Of a stretch of DNA of 30,450 nucleotides, positions 8,640 to 16,929 are shown piece by piece. The translations under genes were made by a program, and so were the position numbers. How positions within the stretch are numbered: the first letter of the stretch is position 1; every line of letters begins with the position of its first letter. The notes beneath the pieces are model-generated. The model had not been told where the DNA came from, did not search any database, and was given only the letters and a program-made list of their open reading frames with translations. Origin of the DNA: Anaerolineales bacterium (GTDB taxonomy: Bacteria > Chloroflexota > Anaerolineae > Anaerolineales > Villigracilaceae); NCBI GenBank assembly GCA_016928525.1, contig JAFGKO010000159.1, positions 1 through 30,450 on the forward strand, written 5' to 3'.

Positions 8640-9553
8640 TCCTCATCCGAATAAAACAATTTCGCAGTTTTTCCTGTCATTTTACGAATACGTATGATCT
8701 CATCCGCGCTCAGACGTTTCTTCCAATTATCCAAATTCGCGCGGCTGTCCAGCTTCACTGCATGAACCTTTTTCTTCGATAATTCCGTCGGATTCTCGGA
8801 GCTACTGGCATTCAAGATCGTCGCCTCGACCTTCGGCGTGAAATCCAGGTCAAGGGCGGCGTACAGATCTCGGTAGCTGGAGACAGGGTCCAGGGAAAGG
8901 TCTTCGTGCCGGACCACAATGAATAACGGATGCAGTTTCATCGTCCGGACAACGACGCGGTAGATCATCCGCCAGAGTAATGCAGCCTGTCCAATAATGT
9001 CGTCTTTCTGTACAGACTCCATCTCGGCGCGATCCACATCCAGCCATCTTTGCATAAGCAATGGCTGCTCTAACAGGTCACGAAAGTCGAAAGGCCAGTT
9101 TAAGCGCTTGAGGCTGCTGGCAAAGGCCGCCGGATGCCGCACAGTGATCACTACGCGACAACCCAGCCGCTCGGCAAACCAGGGCGCAGAAAAGACGGCA
9201 AATGGGTCTTTGATGAGCGGGCGCTGGCGCAGGAAACGACCGCGCAGGAAGATCGAGAAATCACGCCCCATGCGCAGGAAATCCTTGCGCTCCCGCAAGG
9301 AGCGTATCTCGCGCCACAACCCATATCGGAAGCCAAGCATTTCGCGAAAGGCGGGTACATACTGCGCTTCGTTCTCCGCGCAGATCAAAGTGTACCACTT
9401 CGAAACAGACGCGCACAACACGCCCGGCCGGTGCCAGACATTGAGAGGCTCACTGATATAAGCTACCTGCGGGCTAGCGGCCAGCATCCTGCCCACCCAG
9501 GTGGTCCCCGTGCGATGTGCGCCGGTGACGAGAATAGGCGCTTGCGCGTTCAT
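8633..9553 (-). CDS. sulfotransferase family protein (second of three)
   Basis: The 306-residue protein has the PAPS-binding loop GAHRTGTTWVGRML (11-24), an acidic ISEPLN segment (34-39), PLIKDPFA (112-119) and the 3'-phosphate site ITVRHPAAFASSLKRL, with Arg139 and Ser147. It differs strongly from the other two sulfotransferases in the locus, so it probably has a different acceptor rather than being a recent copy. It lies between two paralogous GT39 genes, overlapping each by 4-7 bases. This strongly suggests it acts on the glycan those enzymes make. Confidence 0.85.
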   Translation of the reverse strand: MNAQAPILVTGAHRTGTTWVGRMLAASPQVAYISEPLNVWHRPGVLCASVSKWYTLICAENEAQYVPAFREMLGFRYGLWREIRSLRERKDFLRMGRDFSIFLRGRFLRQRPLIKDPFAVFSAPWFAERLGCRVVITVRHPAAFASSLKRLNWPFDFRDLLEQPLLMQRWLDVDRAEMESVQKDDIIGQAALLWRMIYRVVVRTMKLHPLFIVVRHEDLSLDPVSSYRDLYAALDLDFTPKVEATILNASSSENPTELSKKKVHAVKLDSRANLDNWKKRLSADEIIRIRKMTGKTAKLFYSDEEW

Positions 9554-11112
9554 GGCTGTGTCTCCAACATATGCTGCAAATCATAAATGAGATAGCCATC
9601 ACCCTGTACAAGCACAGGATAACCAGCTAACAACGCCTGCAACTCCTGCTGTTTGGCAAAGTCTTCCAGATCGGTTACCAGAAAAAGGGATTTTTTTGCT
9701 GCTGTTTCTGCGAACAATCTTTCAATGTCACGCTGGTTACCACGCGCATCCGCCTGGTACAAATCTCCCGATGAAGGCCAGATGTCCGCCTTTTGCCAGC
9801 CCCAGTAGGCTAACCGATTGCCGTAATCTTCTGTCAACGCGACAACCGAAGCCTGCGATCCCAGCGCTTCGTGTATCTCGGCCCAATACGCCACTTGCGG
9901 ACGGTAATCCACGGACTTCATTTCGTTGCGGACATCCCAAACCGTCGAGAAGATACCATACAGCAAGATGACGAACAGCGCGCTTCGTACCCAACCCGGA
10001 CTTGCTTCCCTTAAACGGGCGAAGAACCAATCCCCCAACGGAGCCAGCGAAACTGCCACAATCGCGACGAGCGGCAGACTGTAATAGTCGTGTGTGGAAA
10101 TATGATAATTGAAATAAAGTCCAAAGACCACATATGCGCCCCAGACACCCAATAGAAACACTCTTACAGCCCGCTCCCGAACAAGAAACAGTCCCAACAA
10201 CCCCAGCATGATCCCAACGCCGCCTGCAACAGTAACCGCCTTGGTCTGCCACTGGAGATAGAATAACGGGCTGACCAACAACGGCGGGATGAAACGCCCG
10301 CTCATATCGCCGCCGAATAATCCCAGCACAAACTTGCCGTATATGATCCAGGCTGCTCCCGGCAACATACCCAGCGCACCCAGCGTCCACACCTGCGGGT
10401 TGCGGACCAATTCACATAGTTTGAAACGTCCCAACAGAGCACCCAGCGCGCCACCAATCACAAAGAACGCCGCTATGAATTTGACGAAGATCGCCACTCC
10501 GCCAACCAGCCCGGCGAGAATGGCCCATTTCCATGACTCCCCTCTTCTATCAGGATGTGTGCCCGAAAGGGTAGAGGGATTGGGGGTGAGGTCAGCCCAG
10601 CGATAGATCAGCCACCAAAAAGCGACGATCAATGCCACCATCAACGGGTCAGGCTGGAAGCTGCGGCTGGCAAAAATACTATAGGGAACGAAGAGATAAA
10701 ATGCCAATGCCAGTATCCCCCCATCTACCGAAAACATGTCTCGTGCCAGTAAATAGACGAATATTCCGCCAATCAACCAGAACAGGGCCGAAATCAAGCG
10801 CGGAATCCACAATTGCTCACCAGTGTACCGATAAATGAGAGCCGCCAAGCGCTCTAAAATCTCCGGCTCGATGGTCACCTTGGTCTTCCACTGCTGGATG
10901 GCAAATTCACGCTGCCATTCCGGGATATCAGGCAGCATTTCATAATACATGCCGCGCGCTTTGACCGCAGAAAATAACTGCCGTGTGGGATGGAAGTCCA
11001 AAGGCAAATCCGTGATGTCGTAGAGGCGGATTGCAAGGGCGATACCAAACAGGAGAAACAAAGACAACGCAAGGGATAGGCGCGACGATGCAAAAAACGG
11101 CTTCTGTTCCAT
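9550..11112 (-). CDS. GT39/ArnT-like integral membrane glycosyltransferase, copy B, with an in-frame repeat insert
   Basis: This 520-residue paralogue of the protein at 7104-8639 has the same loop (LPLDFHPTRQ), the same SRSFQPDPL segment and the same C-terminal LTEDYGNRLAYWGW. Both should be polytopic sugar transferases using polyprenyl-phosphate donors. After YRWA it carries an additional peptide starting LTPNPSTLSG and ending DRRGES, then resumes with WKWAILAG. In copy A, RWH is followed by only four residues before WKWT. The insert is therefore about 15 residues, placed in a loop between membrane helices. A -10-like TACAAT sits nine bases before the ATG, so this gene may have its own promoter. 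Confidence 0.75.
   Translation of the reverse strand: MEQKPFFASSRLSLALSLFLLFGIALAIRLYDITDLPLDFHPTRQLFSAVKARGMYYEMLPDIPEWQREFAIQQWKTKVTIEPEILERLAALIYRYTGEQLWIPRLISALFWLIGGIFVYLLARDMFSVDGGILALAFYLFVPYSIFASRSFQPDPLMVALIVAFWWLIYRWADLTPNPSTLSGTHPDRRGESWKWAILAGLVGGVAIFVKFIAAFFVIGGALGALLGRFKLCELVRNPQVWTLGALGMLPGAAWIIYGKFVLGLFGGDMSGRFIPPLLVSPLFYLQWQTKAVTVAGGVGIMLGLLGLFLVRERAVRVFLLGVWGAYVVFGLYFNYHISTHDYYSLPLVAIVAVSLAPLGDWFFARLREASPGWVRSALFVILLYGIFSTVWDVRNEMKSVDYRPQVAYWAEIHEALGSQASVVALTEDYGNRLAYWGWQKADIWPSSGDLYQADARGNQRDIERLFAETAAKKSLFLVTDLEDFAKQQELQALLAGYPVLVQGDGYLIYDLQHMLETQP
10535..10592. repeat. palindrome-like repeat inside the GT39 copy B gene
   Basis: On the coding strand the segment begins CTCACCCCCAATCCCTCT and ends AGAAGAGGGGAG, so its ends are loosely inverted. 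It encodes LTPNPS...RRGE, a peptide typical of a widespread family of small G/C-rich repeats as I recall it. Comparison with the paralogous gene at 7104-8639 shows the same protein without it. Confidence 0.75.
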
Positions 11113-11121
11113 CGAAAAAGT

Positions 11122-11127
11122 ATTGTA
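11122..11127 (-). promoter_or_regulatory. -10 box of GT39 copy B, possible leaderless promoter
   Basis: TACAAT on the minus strand is followed by nine bases and then ATG at 11112. No Shine-Dalgarno sequence is seen and the -35 is not clear. Confidence 0.35.
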
Positions 11128-11150
11128 TCGTAAGTCCGCTGATTTGGGGA

Positions 11151-12107
11151 TTAGCGCTGCTTAAGCTTGGCCTGCCGGCGCTTCAAATAAGTCTCGTGCA
11201 ACTTGCCAAGTCCGATTAATTGCAAAAGTGCGGAAACGAGGATATTCAAACGTACCAACGCTGTCGGTGGATGGATGCCCAAAGCGCGAAACCAGAATAC
11301 AAGCGACCCCCACGGCTGGCCGCCATCCAGCAGATAACGCGCATTTACGCGATGCGCGGAGGCATGAGCGCGTCTTTTTACGCCTGCAAATGCCTCCGCC
11401 AAACCGGGCTGTTTCTGTGCCCAATCCAGCATACGAAAGGCTTCCTGACCAAACTCAGCAGCCCGGGCACGGTTTTTGGCTTGAGCGTGGTAACGTGCCG
11501 CGGCCCAGGTTTCGTCCACGTGCAAGATGCGCCCACGCAAAGCTATGCGCAACCAAAGATGGTGATCGAGCAGACAATGATAGGCGACGTCAAGATTTCC
11601 TACCCCCTCAAAAGCTTCGCGTCGAAAAAAGACGGCCGGCTGGCCGATAATCTGGAAACAGAGTAAGTCTTCGAGCGTCAATTGGTGATATTTGAGCAGG
11701 TTAATGGTATGTCCGCTTTCATCTACAGCCAGCATGTTTCCATAGACCAGTACGACATCAGGATTTTCCTGGAAGATTTTCACCGCCGCTGCAATTGCTC
11801 CGGGCAGGTAATAATCGTCCGAGTTGAGCCATGCCAGGATTTCACCCCTGGCGCGAGAAAATCCCTTGTTGATGGCCTCCGCCTGGCCGCTGTCCTTTTC
11901 GCTGACCCACCAGGCCAGCCTGTCAGTGTATTTTTTGATAATTTCTACGCTGTTATCGGTAGAAACGCCATCTACGACCAGGTATTCCAGGCGAGGGTAA
12001 TCCTGCTCGAGGACAGATGTGAGAGTCCGCTCGAGGTAGGCGGCCTGGTTGTAGGACGGAGTGACAATGGAGACCAGGGGAGTTTGAGATAACGGGGGCA
12101 GGTTCAA
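11151..12107 (-). CDS. GT2 family glycosyltransferase
   Basis: This 318-residue GT-A transferase has VSIVTPSYNQAAYLERT (12-28), VVDGVSTDNS (44-53) and AWLNSDDYYLPG with Asp97-Asp98. A C-terminal region of about 110 residues ends in hydrophobic then basic stretches, suggesting membrane association. It is paralogous to the GT2 at 6313-7098. The only workable start is a TTG at 12107, because an in-frame stop codon lies two codons upstream and the conserved domain begins about ten codons later. No Shine-Dalgarno sequence precedes it. That TTG lies in a TTGAACC-rich stretch resembling common intergenic repeats, so the start region may have been altered by a repeat. Confidence 0.85.
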   Translation of the reverse strand: MNLPPLSQTPLVSIVTPSYNQAAYLERTLTSVLEQDYPRLEYLVVDGVSTDNSVEIIKKYTDRLAWWVSEKDSGQAEAINKGFSRARGEILAWLNSDDYYLPGAIAAAVKIFQENPDVVLVYGNMLAVDESGHTINLLKYHQLTLEDLLCFQIIGQPAVFFRREAFEGVGNLDVAYHCLLDHHLWLRIALRGRILHVDETWAAARYHAQAKNRARAAEFGQEAFRMLDWAQKQPGLAEAFAGVKRRAHASAHRVNARYLLDGGQPWGSLVFWFRALGIHPPTALVRLNILVSALLQLIGLGKLHETYLKRRQAKLKQR

Positions 12108-12146
12108 GGTTTAGAATGTTGCAAGTTTTGGGTTGAAAGGTGAAGG

Positions 12147-12953
12147 TCAGAAAAGAGAGTTATAGTCAACCTTCGGGAAGATGGTTAGTTTGCCGCCCAC
12201 GGTAGCGTCCAGCACTTCGCGCCCGGCTTTTTCGTAGGCTTTGCGCGCCATTTCGTATCCGATCTCGGACGTGTCCAAATCGGGCAACTGCCAGCGGAAG
12301 CCTTTGCCGAAGTAACGCGGATCGAAGTGGTTGGGATCGTCGCCATCCGAGACAACCGTCTTGTTGGCATCACCCTTGCTGGTAAAGTTATGATCTACGC
12401 CGATCAGAATGAGCTCTTCGAAGCCCATATAGAAAGCAATCTGAAGCGCGACGTTGGTGACGGTAGCACCTTCCCAGATACGGCGGGTCATGTCGTAGGC
12501 AAACTGCGGACCAGTGTAGGTAGTATAGAGAAAGACCAGATCGTCAGGGAAGCGCTGGAAATGGCGGTTGGAATGCCAGGCGATGAACTTGGGCATGGGC
12601 AAGGCGGCGATCTCCTCGGCACACTGTTCGATGACCAGGTCGTTGATGGAGGCAAAATAAGTAGTGGTGAAACCCAACTCAGGGAAGAGCAGGTAGATAC
12701 GGTTCATACCAAAGGTGAATTCGTTTTTCAGTTTGGTCAGGTCGGTATACTTCAGGCTGGGACCATTGCCGATAATGAAACAGCGTTCGCCGCGATGGAT
12801 GTTCCTCATCTCGTACATGCGCTCGCGGCTCTTTCGCCGCCAGGGATGCAGATAGGCGTCCGGCACCTGCGGCAGGCGGCGGATGGCATCGTAGGTGTTC
12901 TTGGCCGCGTTGAGGAGAGGGGTAGGGGTGATTTTCTTAAGCGTTGTTTTCAT
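12147..12953 (-). CDS. DUF115/MptE-like (Maf-related) glycosylation-associated protein
   Basis: The 268-residue protein carries RGERCFIIGNGPSLKYTDL and FGMNRIYL near residues 53-85, and LILIGVDHNF further on. These fit the Rossmann-like DUF115/MptE-like family, which includes the Maf proteins linked to transfer of nonulosonic acids onto flagellin. Proteins of this family are common in surface-glycan clusters, where they may act as sugar transferases rather than in pterin synthesis. The neighbouring SDR and the CMP-sugar cytidylyltransferase at 18600 fit that role, but activity cannot be shown from sequence. The start ATG is preceded by an AT-rich palindrome rather than a Shine-Dalgarno sequence. 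Confidence 0.7.
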   Translation of the reverse strand: MKTTLKKITPTPLLNAAKNTYDAIRRLPQVPDAYLHPWRRKSRERMYEMRNIHRGERCFIIGNGPSLKYTDLTKLKNEFTFGMNRIYLLFPELGFTTTYFASINDLVIEQCAEEIAALPMPKFIAWHSNRHFQRFPDDLVFLYTTYTGPQFAYDMTRRIWEGATVTNVALQIAFYMGFEELILIGVDHNFTSKGDANKTVVSDGDDPNHFDPRYFGKGFRWQLPDLDTSEIGYEMARKAYEKAGREVLDATVGGKLTIFPKVDYNSLF

Positions 12954-12961
12954 AATGATAT

Positions 12962-13001
12962 GTGAGAGGTAAAAAGTGATAAGTTACCTTTTACTTCTCA
13001 C
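12962..13001. repeat. AT-rich inverted repeat at the 3' end of the SDR gene
   Basis: The arms GTGAGAGGTAAAAAGT and ACCTTTTACTTCTCAC match at 14 of 16 positions and are separated by eight bases. The repeat fills most of the short gap between the SDR stop codon and the next start. The SDR stop codon lies in the adjoining TTTTTACTC stretch. It could act as an mRNA hairpin but lacks a terminator U-tract context. Confidence 0.6.
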
Positions 13002-13004
13002 TTT

Positions 13005-13784
13005 TTACTCCGTGCTTAATCTAGCCGTCGCGCCGCCATCCACGACTAGCGCCTGGCCCGTCATGAACGAGGATTGCTCGTCATCGGCGAGGAAGTAGAT
13101 GGCATGCGCGATCTCCTCGGGCTTGCCGACCTTGCCACTGACCGTCCGGCGGGCAAGATTATCAAGGCGTTCCTGCATATCACCGTGACCGACATGCCCG
13201 CGGCCAAGACCAGCACGCAGCATAGGCGTATCCACTGCGCCGGGCAGAATGGCATTGACGCGGATGTTATCAGGGGCGAACTCAATAGCCATAGCGCGCG
13301 TCAGCGCCAGCATCCCGCCTTTGCTGGCAGCATAAGCGGCGATATTGGCCGAAGTCTGGATGGCGTGCACGGAGGAAACATTCACCACCGCCCCACCGCC
13401 ACGCGCCTTCAGGAGCGGATGCGCCAGCTTGACACCCAGGAAAACCGAGCGCAGGTTGGCCGCCATGACCGCATCCCATTCTTCGACAGTTGTTTCGACC
13501 AGTGGCTTGGCGATCTGCAAAGCCGCGTTGTTGACCAGCGCATCCAGGCTGTCAGTGAACTCCTGGGCTTTGGCAAAGATAGCTTCCAGATCCTCTCCAC
13601 GTGAGATATCGGCTTGGATGAAGAGCCCGTTCTCAGGGAAATTTTCGCCGAAGGGCTTGCCCTGAACCTGGTCGAAGGGTGCCCGGTCTACGCCGAGGAC
13701 ACGCCAGCCTTTTTGGGTAAACAGGGCAACGGTCGCGCGGCCAATGCCGCCCGCCGCGCCGGTGATGAGAACAGATTTTGTCAT
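13005..13784 (-). CDS. short-chain dehydrogenase/reductase with an in-frame repeat insert
   Basis: This is a 259-residue classical SDR using NAD(P)(H). It has the cofactor motif TGAAGGIG (9-16), NNAA (85-88), catalytic Ser138 in NVSSVH, and YAASK with Tyr151 and Lys155. Start choice: the ATG at 13784 gives the usual MTKSVLITG opening, while the open frame extends 21 codons upstream into repeat sequence. Residues 36-47 (PFDQVQGKPFGE) are extra between strand 2 and strand 3 and match a short palindromic repeat. They lie just after the Asp33-Arg34 pair that normally sets cofactor preference. Among relatives, PtmA-type SDRs act in nonulosonic acid clusters, which would fit the neighbourhood but is not proven. 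Confidence 0.85.
   Translation of the reverse strand: MTKSVLITGAAGGIGRATVALFTQKGWRVLGVDRAPFDQVQGKPFGENFPENGLFIQADISRGEDLEAIFAKAQEFTDSLDALVNNAALQIAKPLVETTVEEWDAVMAANLRSVFLGVKLAHPLLKARGGGAVVNVSSVHAIQTSANIAAYAASKGGMLALTRAMAIEFAPDNIRVNAILPGAVDTPMLRAGLGRGHVGHGDMQERLDNLARRTVSGKVGKPEEIAHAIYFLADDEQSSFMTGQALVVDGGATARLSTE
13648..13680. repeat. palindromic repeat inside the SDR gene
   Basis: It has the form GAAGGGCTTGCCCTGAACC followed by TGGTCGAAGGG, with a perfect AGGGC-TT-GCCCT hairpin core at 13652-13663. On the coding strand it reads CCCTTCGACC...TTCAGGGCAAG, like a repeat seen in many environmental bacterial genomes (from memory). It keeps the reading frame open. Confidence 0.65.
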
Positions 13785-13802
13785 TTGTATTTCCAATTTT
13801 TC

Positions 13803-13846
13803 TGGTGGTCGAGTAGATGGTGTTGATCCACCATATCGAGACCACA
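13803..13846. repeat. intergenic palindromic repeat
   Basis: TGGTGGTCGAGTAG is mirrored by TATCGAGACCACA across a short centre, forming a hairpin. A related half-copy (TGCTCGACTATCG) follows near 13900. The whole stretch 13785-13953 shows no gene other than the apparent upstream extension of the SDR frame. Confidence 0.6.
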
Positions 13847-13953
13847 AATGTTTACAAATTGCTTGCTGGTCTCCCTGGCCCGTCGGCCAGGACGGGCGAT
13901 ACGTGCTCGACTATCGTCTCGCACTACGCGATCAACGGTGATCCACAGTAATG

Positions 13954-14910
13954 TCATTTTTGCAAATCACTCGAATCAATCCCTAGCCCATCCAGCAAAT
14001 TCCTGATCGTATTCCAATGCACTCGCTCCCAGGCGGTGGGGCTGGAGTTGGAGTTGTGTGGGGCCAGCATAACATTGTCCATTTTCATGAGCGGACTATC
14101 CAACGGGAGCGGCTCAACTTCAAAGACATCCAGCGCGGCCCCGGCCAGACGTTCGGACTGCAACGCTTCGATCAGTGCTTTCTCTTCGACAATAGGGCCA
14201 CGAGCCGTGTTGATCAGCACCGTCGATGGTTTCATCAGAGCAAAAGTATCGGTATTCATCAGGTGACGGCTGGTAGGATTCAAATCGCAGTTGATGGAAA
14301 CGAAATCGGCACGCGCGAGCAAATCTTCCAGGGTCGTCATCTCGATGCCGGTTTCGGTGACGAAGACATGGTCGATCTCGACAATGTCATTGCCGAGCAC
14401 CTGCATGCCGAAGGCCTGCGCACGACGAGTGACAACTTTGCCAATAGTACCTACTCCAACCACGCCCAGCGTGCACTCGCTGAGTGCCACCCCGGGGATT
14501 TTGTCCCATATACCGGATTTCATGGCCCTGTCCATCCAGGGCAGGCGGCGGACGAAAGCCAGCATGTAGCCCAGGACAGTGTCCGCCACCGGGGTGGTGA
14601 AAGCATTCAGGGTGCGGCCGATTTTGATCCCATAACGGGAGCAGGCCTGGGCGTCGATCGAATCGATGCCCGTCCCCCACTTGGAAATGACTTTCAGGCG
14701 CGGCAAGCAGGCTTCGATCACGCGGGCCGTGTAGCGGTCGTCCCCACAGATTGCGCCATCGAACTGGCCGGCATATTTGAGCAGTTCTTCTTCTTCCATC
14801 CGTTCGCGAACTTCAGGGACGATCAGTTCAATGCCATAGCGTTTCAGAACCGGACGAAAGCGGTCGAGAAATGGGATCATATAGGGAGCGGTAAAGAGAA
14901 CGGTATACAT
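13954..14910 (-). CDS. D-isomer-specific 2-hydroxyacid dehydrogenase (PGDH-like)
   Basis: This 318-residue NAD-dependent enzyme interconverts a 2-hydroxyacid and a 2-oxoacid. The Rossmann motif is GVVGVGTIGK (149-158), with Asp175 near the end of the following strand favouring NAD. The catalytic residues are Arg237 in NTARGPI, Glu266 in DVFEVEP and His285 in APHNSN. It is single-domain-pair length, without the ACT or regulatory domain of many SerA proteins. In a glycan locus it may make a hydroxyacid or sugar-acid substituent, but a housekeeping serine-pathway role cannot be excluded. It begins three bases after the stop of the large membrane protein gene, so the two are co-transcribed. Confidence 0.87.
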   Translation of the reverse strand: MYTVLFTAPYMIPFLDRFRPVLKRYGIELIVPEVRERMEEEELLKYAGQFDGAICGDDRYTARVIEACLPRLKVISKWGTGIDSIDAQACSRYGIKIGRTLNAFTTPVADTVLGYMLAFVRRLPWMDRAMKSGIWDKIPGVALSECTLGVVGVGTIGKVVTRRAQAFGMQVLGNDIVEIDHVFVTETGIEMTTLEDLLARADFVSINCDLNPTSRHLMNTDTFALMKPSTVLINTARGPIVEEKALIEALQSERLAGAALDVFEVEPLPLDSPLMKMDNVMLAPHNSNSSPTAWERVHWNTIRNLLDGLGIDSSDLQK

Positions 14911-14913
14911 ATG

Positions 14914-16929
14914 TTACTCACACAATAATTCAAGGACCTGGTTGTGATCATACGGCGGGGGGAAAATAGGCCCCTTTTCGAGTTCCCTGCACAAGTAGAA
15001 GCGCATGTTACGGTCGCTCTTGATAATAGCGGCAGCCTGTTTAGCCTTTTTGACTTCACCTAGCGCGGCATACGCCTCCAACGCAGGTACCCACTCGGAA
15101 TAATCCTCCGGACGCAAATCCAGGGATTGGGCCTCGTCCGCAAGCTGTGCCACCCCCTGCCAATCGCCCAGTTGCCGGGCCAGGTTCATTTTTTGATAGT
15201 AGTAGCACCAGCCATGCTCAGGTTCCCGTCCAAAGATTTGCCCGGGGACCGTGGCCGGAGCGTGGGCAACGTCGATCTGATCGATGCGCGAATAAGGGGC
15301 TACATCAGCGACAATTCCTTCGCCGCCATAGCCCGGAAGTTCCACCTGGCGGCCATCCAGCACATGCAGACAGGATCCTGCCGTAGGGAAAGCTACAATC
15401 AGGGATTTGCTGTAGTCCTTCGGGACAAAGACCTCACGATTATAGTTGCCCGCGTCCTCCACCCCCTGCTGGATGAGCACAGCCGTACTCGCATTCAACA
15501 CCTCGGCGGACACCTTGATCCCCTCGCCGGGATAATAAACCATATTGGCCGGCCCATATACCTCGTAATCCTCTGCAAAGCCGTACGGCATGGACACAAA
15601 TATCATGGTCTGCTCTTTCAGCATCGGCGCGCGCCAGGACAGTTGCCACCAAAGTTCGCGGTTGTAAGACCAGTAGTCGCGGTAATAATCGGCGCTGAAG
15701 TAGTGCGTGATCACACTCATGCCAATCAGAGCCAGGGGAATGATCCAGCGAGCAGACGAGCGCAGTGAGTAGAAGATAAAACCGGTCACGACCAGGATAA
15801 TGCCGAGGGTGGCATGGTAGGCATACCGGTCCCATTGGACTTCGAAGGAAATATTGCGACCTGAAAGGACAATGGGCAGGACTGCCATGGCAACGATCAG
15901 AATCCCCATCCACATCCACGCTACTTCCACGGACCCTTTACCTGCTTCCGTTTCGTGGATGAGTGTCTGCCTCCTGGCATACCAGATATACAGGAATACA
16001 CCGCCAACTGCCAGTACCGCTAATGTCACCGCACTGCCCAGCTCACGATACGCACCAGCGCGTGTAAATTGGTAAAAGGGCACGAACCAGGCCAGAACTG
16101 TTGCCTCCCATACGTCTTTGGCAGTTTCGATGATAATGCCCAGCAGACTGTGAAATGGCGAGGTGCCATAGCCAGAAAACAACACATCGACGTTCGTCGC
16201 CCGGCGCTCGCTTTCGAACAGGAATACGCGCCAGAAAACAAAGGCGCCAGCCAGAAGAACGTATGGAATAGAGCGTTTCAACGTTGGGAGAATTGCAGTT
16301 TTAGGTGCGTCTCCACTTTTCTTCCAAAGCACATACCAAAGCAAAAGGACTCGAGCGCCTTCCAGCCCAATCATGGCCTCGAATATCCCAAAATAGGACA
16401 GGGCGAATAACAACGCCAGGCCTGTCCATAAAATGACTTTCAACCTGTTATTCGATTTGACAGCCAGAATTGTCGCCAGGATAGAGAAAATCGCAAGATC
16501 GTAGCCCAGCAACAGGTTCTTGAACGTGGCCGCGTTAGGCTGCTGCAAAAAGCCGGGGTAAATGGCAAAGAGCAGCGCAGCGATCGTCGTTTCGAACTTC
16601 TTCTCAGGCCAAATCGCGCGCAAAAGGTAAAAGAAACCTACGCTTCCTAACAGACGCAGGAAAAGCGCATAGAGATGCCAGCCCAGCACAGAACTCCCTA
16701 ATACGGCATAATCGAGCGCGTAGATATACCCGATCAGAGGCCGGTCGATGGCAAACAGCTTGATGATCCCCTGGGCGCCTTCAGTCTGCCCGGCCAGCAG
16801 CATATACCAGTCATCGCGATAAAACCCAAGCTGAGGGATCAGAATCCCATAACCCAAAAGCGTAGTTATCGTAATAACGCCAAGTGCAGCAACTGTCTCT
16901 GAGATTTTGATCTTTTTCAGAAATGACAT
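14914..16929 (-). CDS. large polytopic membrane protein with C-terminal soluble domain, probable GT-C glycosyltransferase
   Basis: The 671-residue protein has about eleven to twelve membrane helices up to roughly residue 410, then about 260 soluble residues. The first extracytoplasmic loop reads GFYRDDWYML, an acidic pair placed as in GT-C transferases. Later segments include DRPLIGYIYALDY, which is usual in this group. The tail contains helical TPR-like sequence (LADEAQSL...ALEAYAALGEVKKAKQA). No close named family was recognised, so the call is by fold. It is the first gene of a unit with the hydroxyacid dehydrogenase. An AAAGG ten bases before the ATG may serve as a weak ribosome site. Confidence 0.6.
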   Translation of the reverse strand: MSFLKKIKISETVAALGVITITTLLGYGILIPQLGFYRDDWYMLLAGQTEGAQGIIKLFAIDRPLIGYIYALDYAVLGSSVLGWHLYALFLRLLGSVGFFYLLRAIWPEKKFETTIAALLFAIYPGFLQQPNAATFKNLLLGYDLAIFSILATILAVKSNNRLKVILWTGLALLFALSYFGIFEAMIGLEGARVLLLWYVLWKKSGDAPKTAILPTLKRSIPYVLLAGAFVFWRVFLFESERRATNVDVLFSGYGTSPFHSLLGIIIETAKDVWEATVLAWFVPFYQFTRAGAYRELGSAVTLAVLAVGGVFLYIWYARRQTLIHETEAGKGSVEVAWMWMGILIVAMAVLPIVLSGRNISFEVQWDRYAYHATLGIILVVTGFIFYSLRSSARWIIPLALIGMSVITHYFSADYYRDYWSYNRELWWQLSWRAPMLKEQTMIFVSMPYGFAEDYEVYGPANMVYYPGEGIKVSAEVLNASTAVLIQQGVEDAGNYNREVFVPKDYSKSLIVAFPTAGSCLHVLDGRQVELPGYGGEGIVADVAPYSRIDQIDVAHAPATVPGQIFGREPEHGWCYYYQKMNLARQLGDWQGVAQLADEAQSLDLRPEDYSEWVPALEAYAALGEVKKAKQAAAIIKSDRNMRFYLCRELEKGPIFPPPYDHNQVLELLCE

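Noticed and set aside
12327..12965. Plus-strand frame of about 210 codons opposite the DUF115 gene
   Set aside because: There is no family resemblance, and the minus-strand product has conserved IGNGPSL-type motifs.
13785..13847. N-terminal extension of the SDR reading frame by 21 codons
   Set aside because: The extension is encoded by a palindromic intergenic repeat, and the ATG at 13784 gives the standard SDR N-terminus.
13803..13950. Hairpins that might be a tRNA or small RNA
   Set aside because: No cloverleaf with an anticodon arm and T-loop motif could be drawn. The GGTCGAGTAG/TATCGAGACC arms fit a common repeat.
14017..14928. Long open frame of about 300 codons on the plus strand
   Set aside because: It lies opposite the hydroxyacid dehydrogenase, which has complete family motifs. 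The plus-strand product shows no recognisable domain, so it is an antisense shadow.
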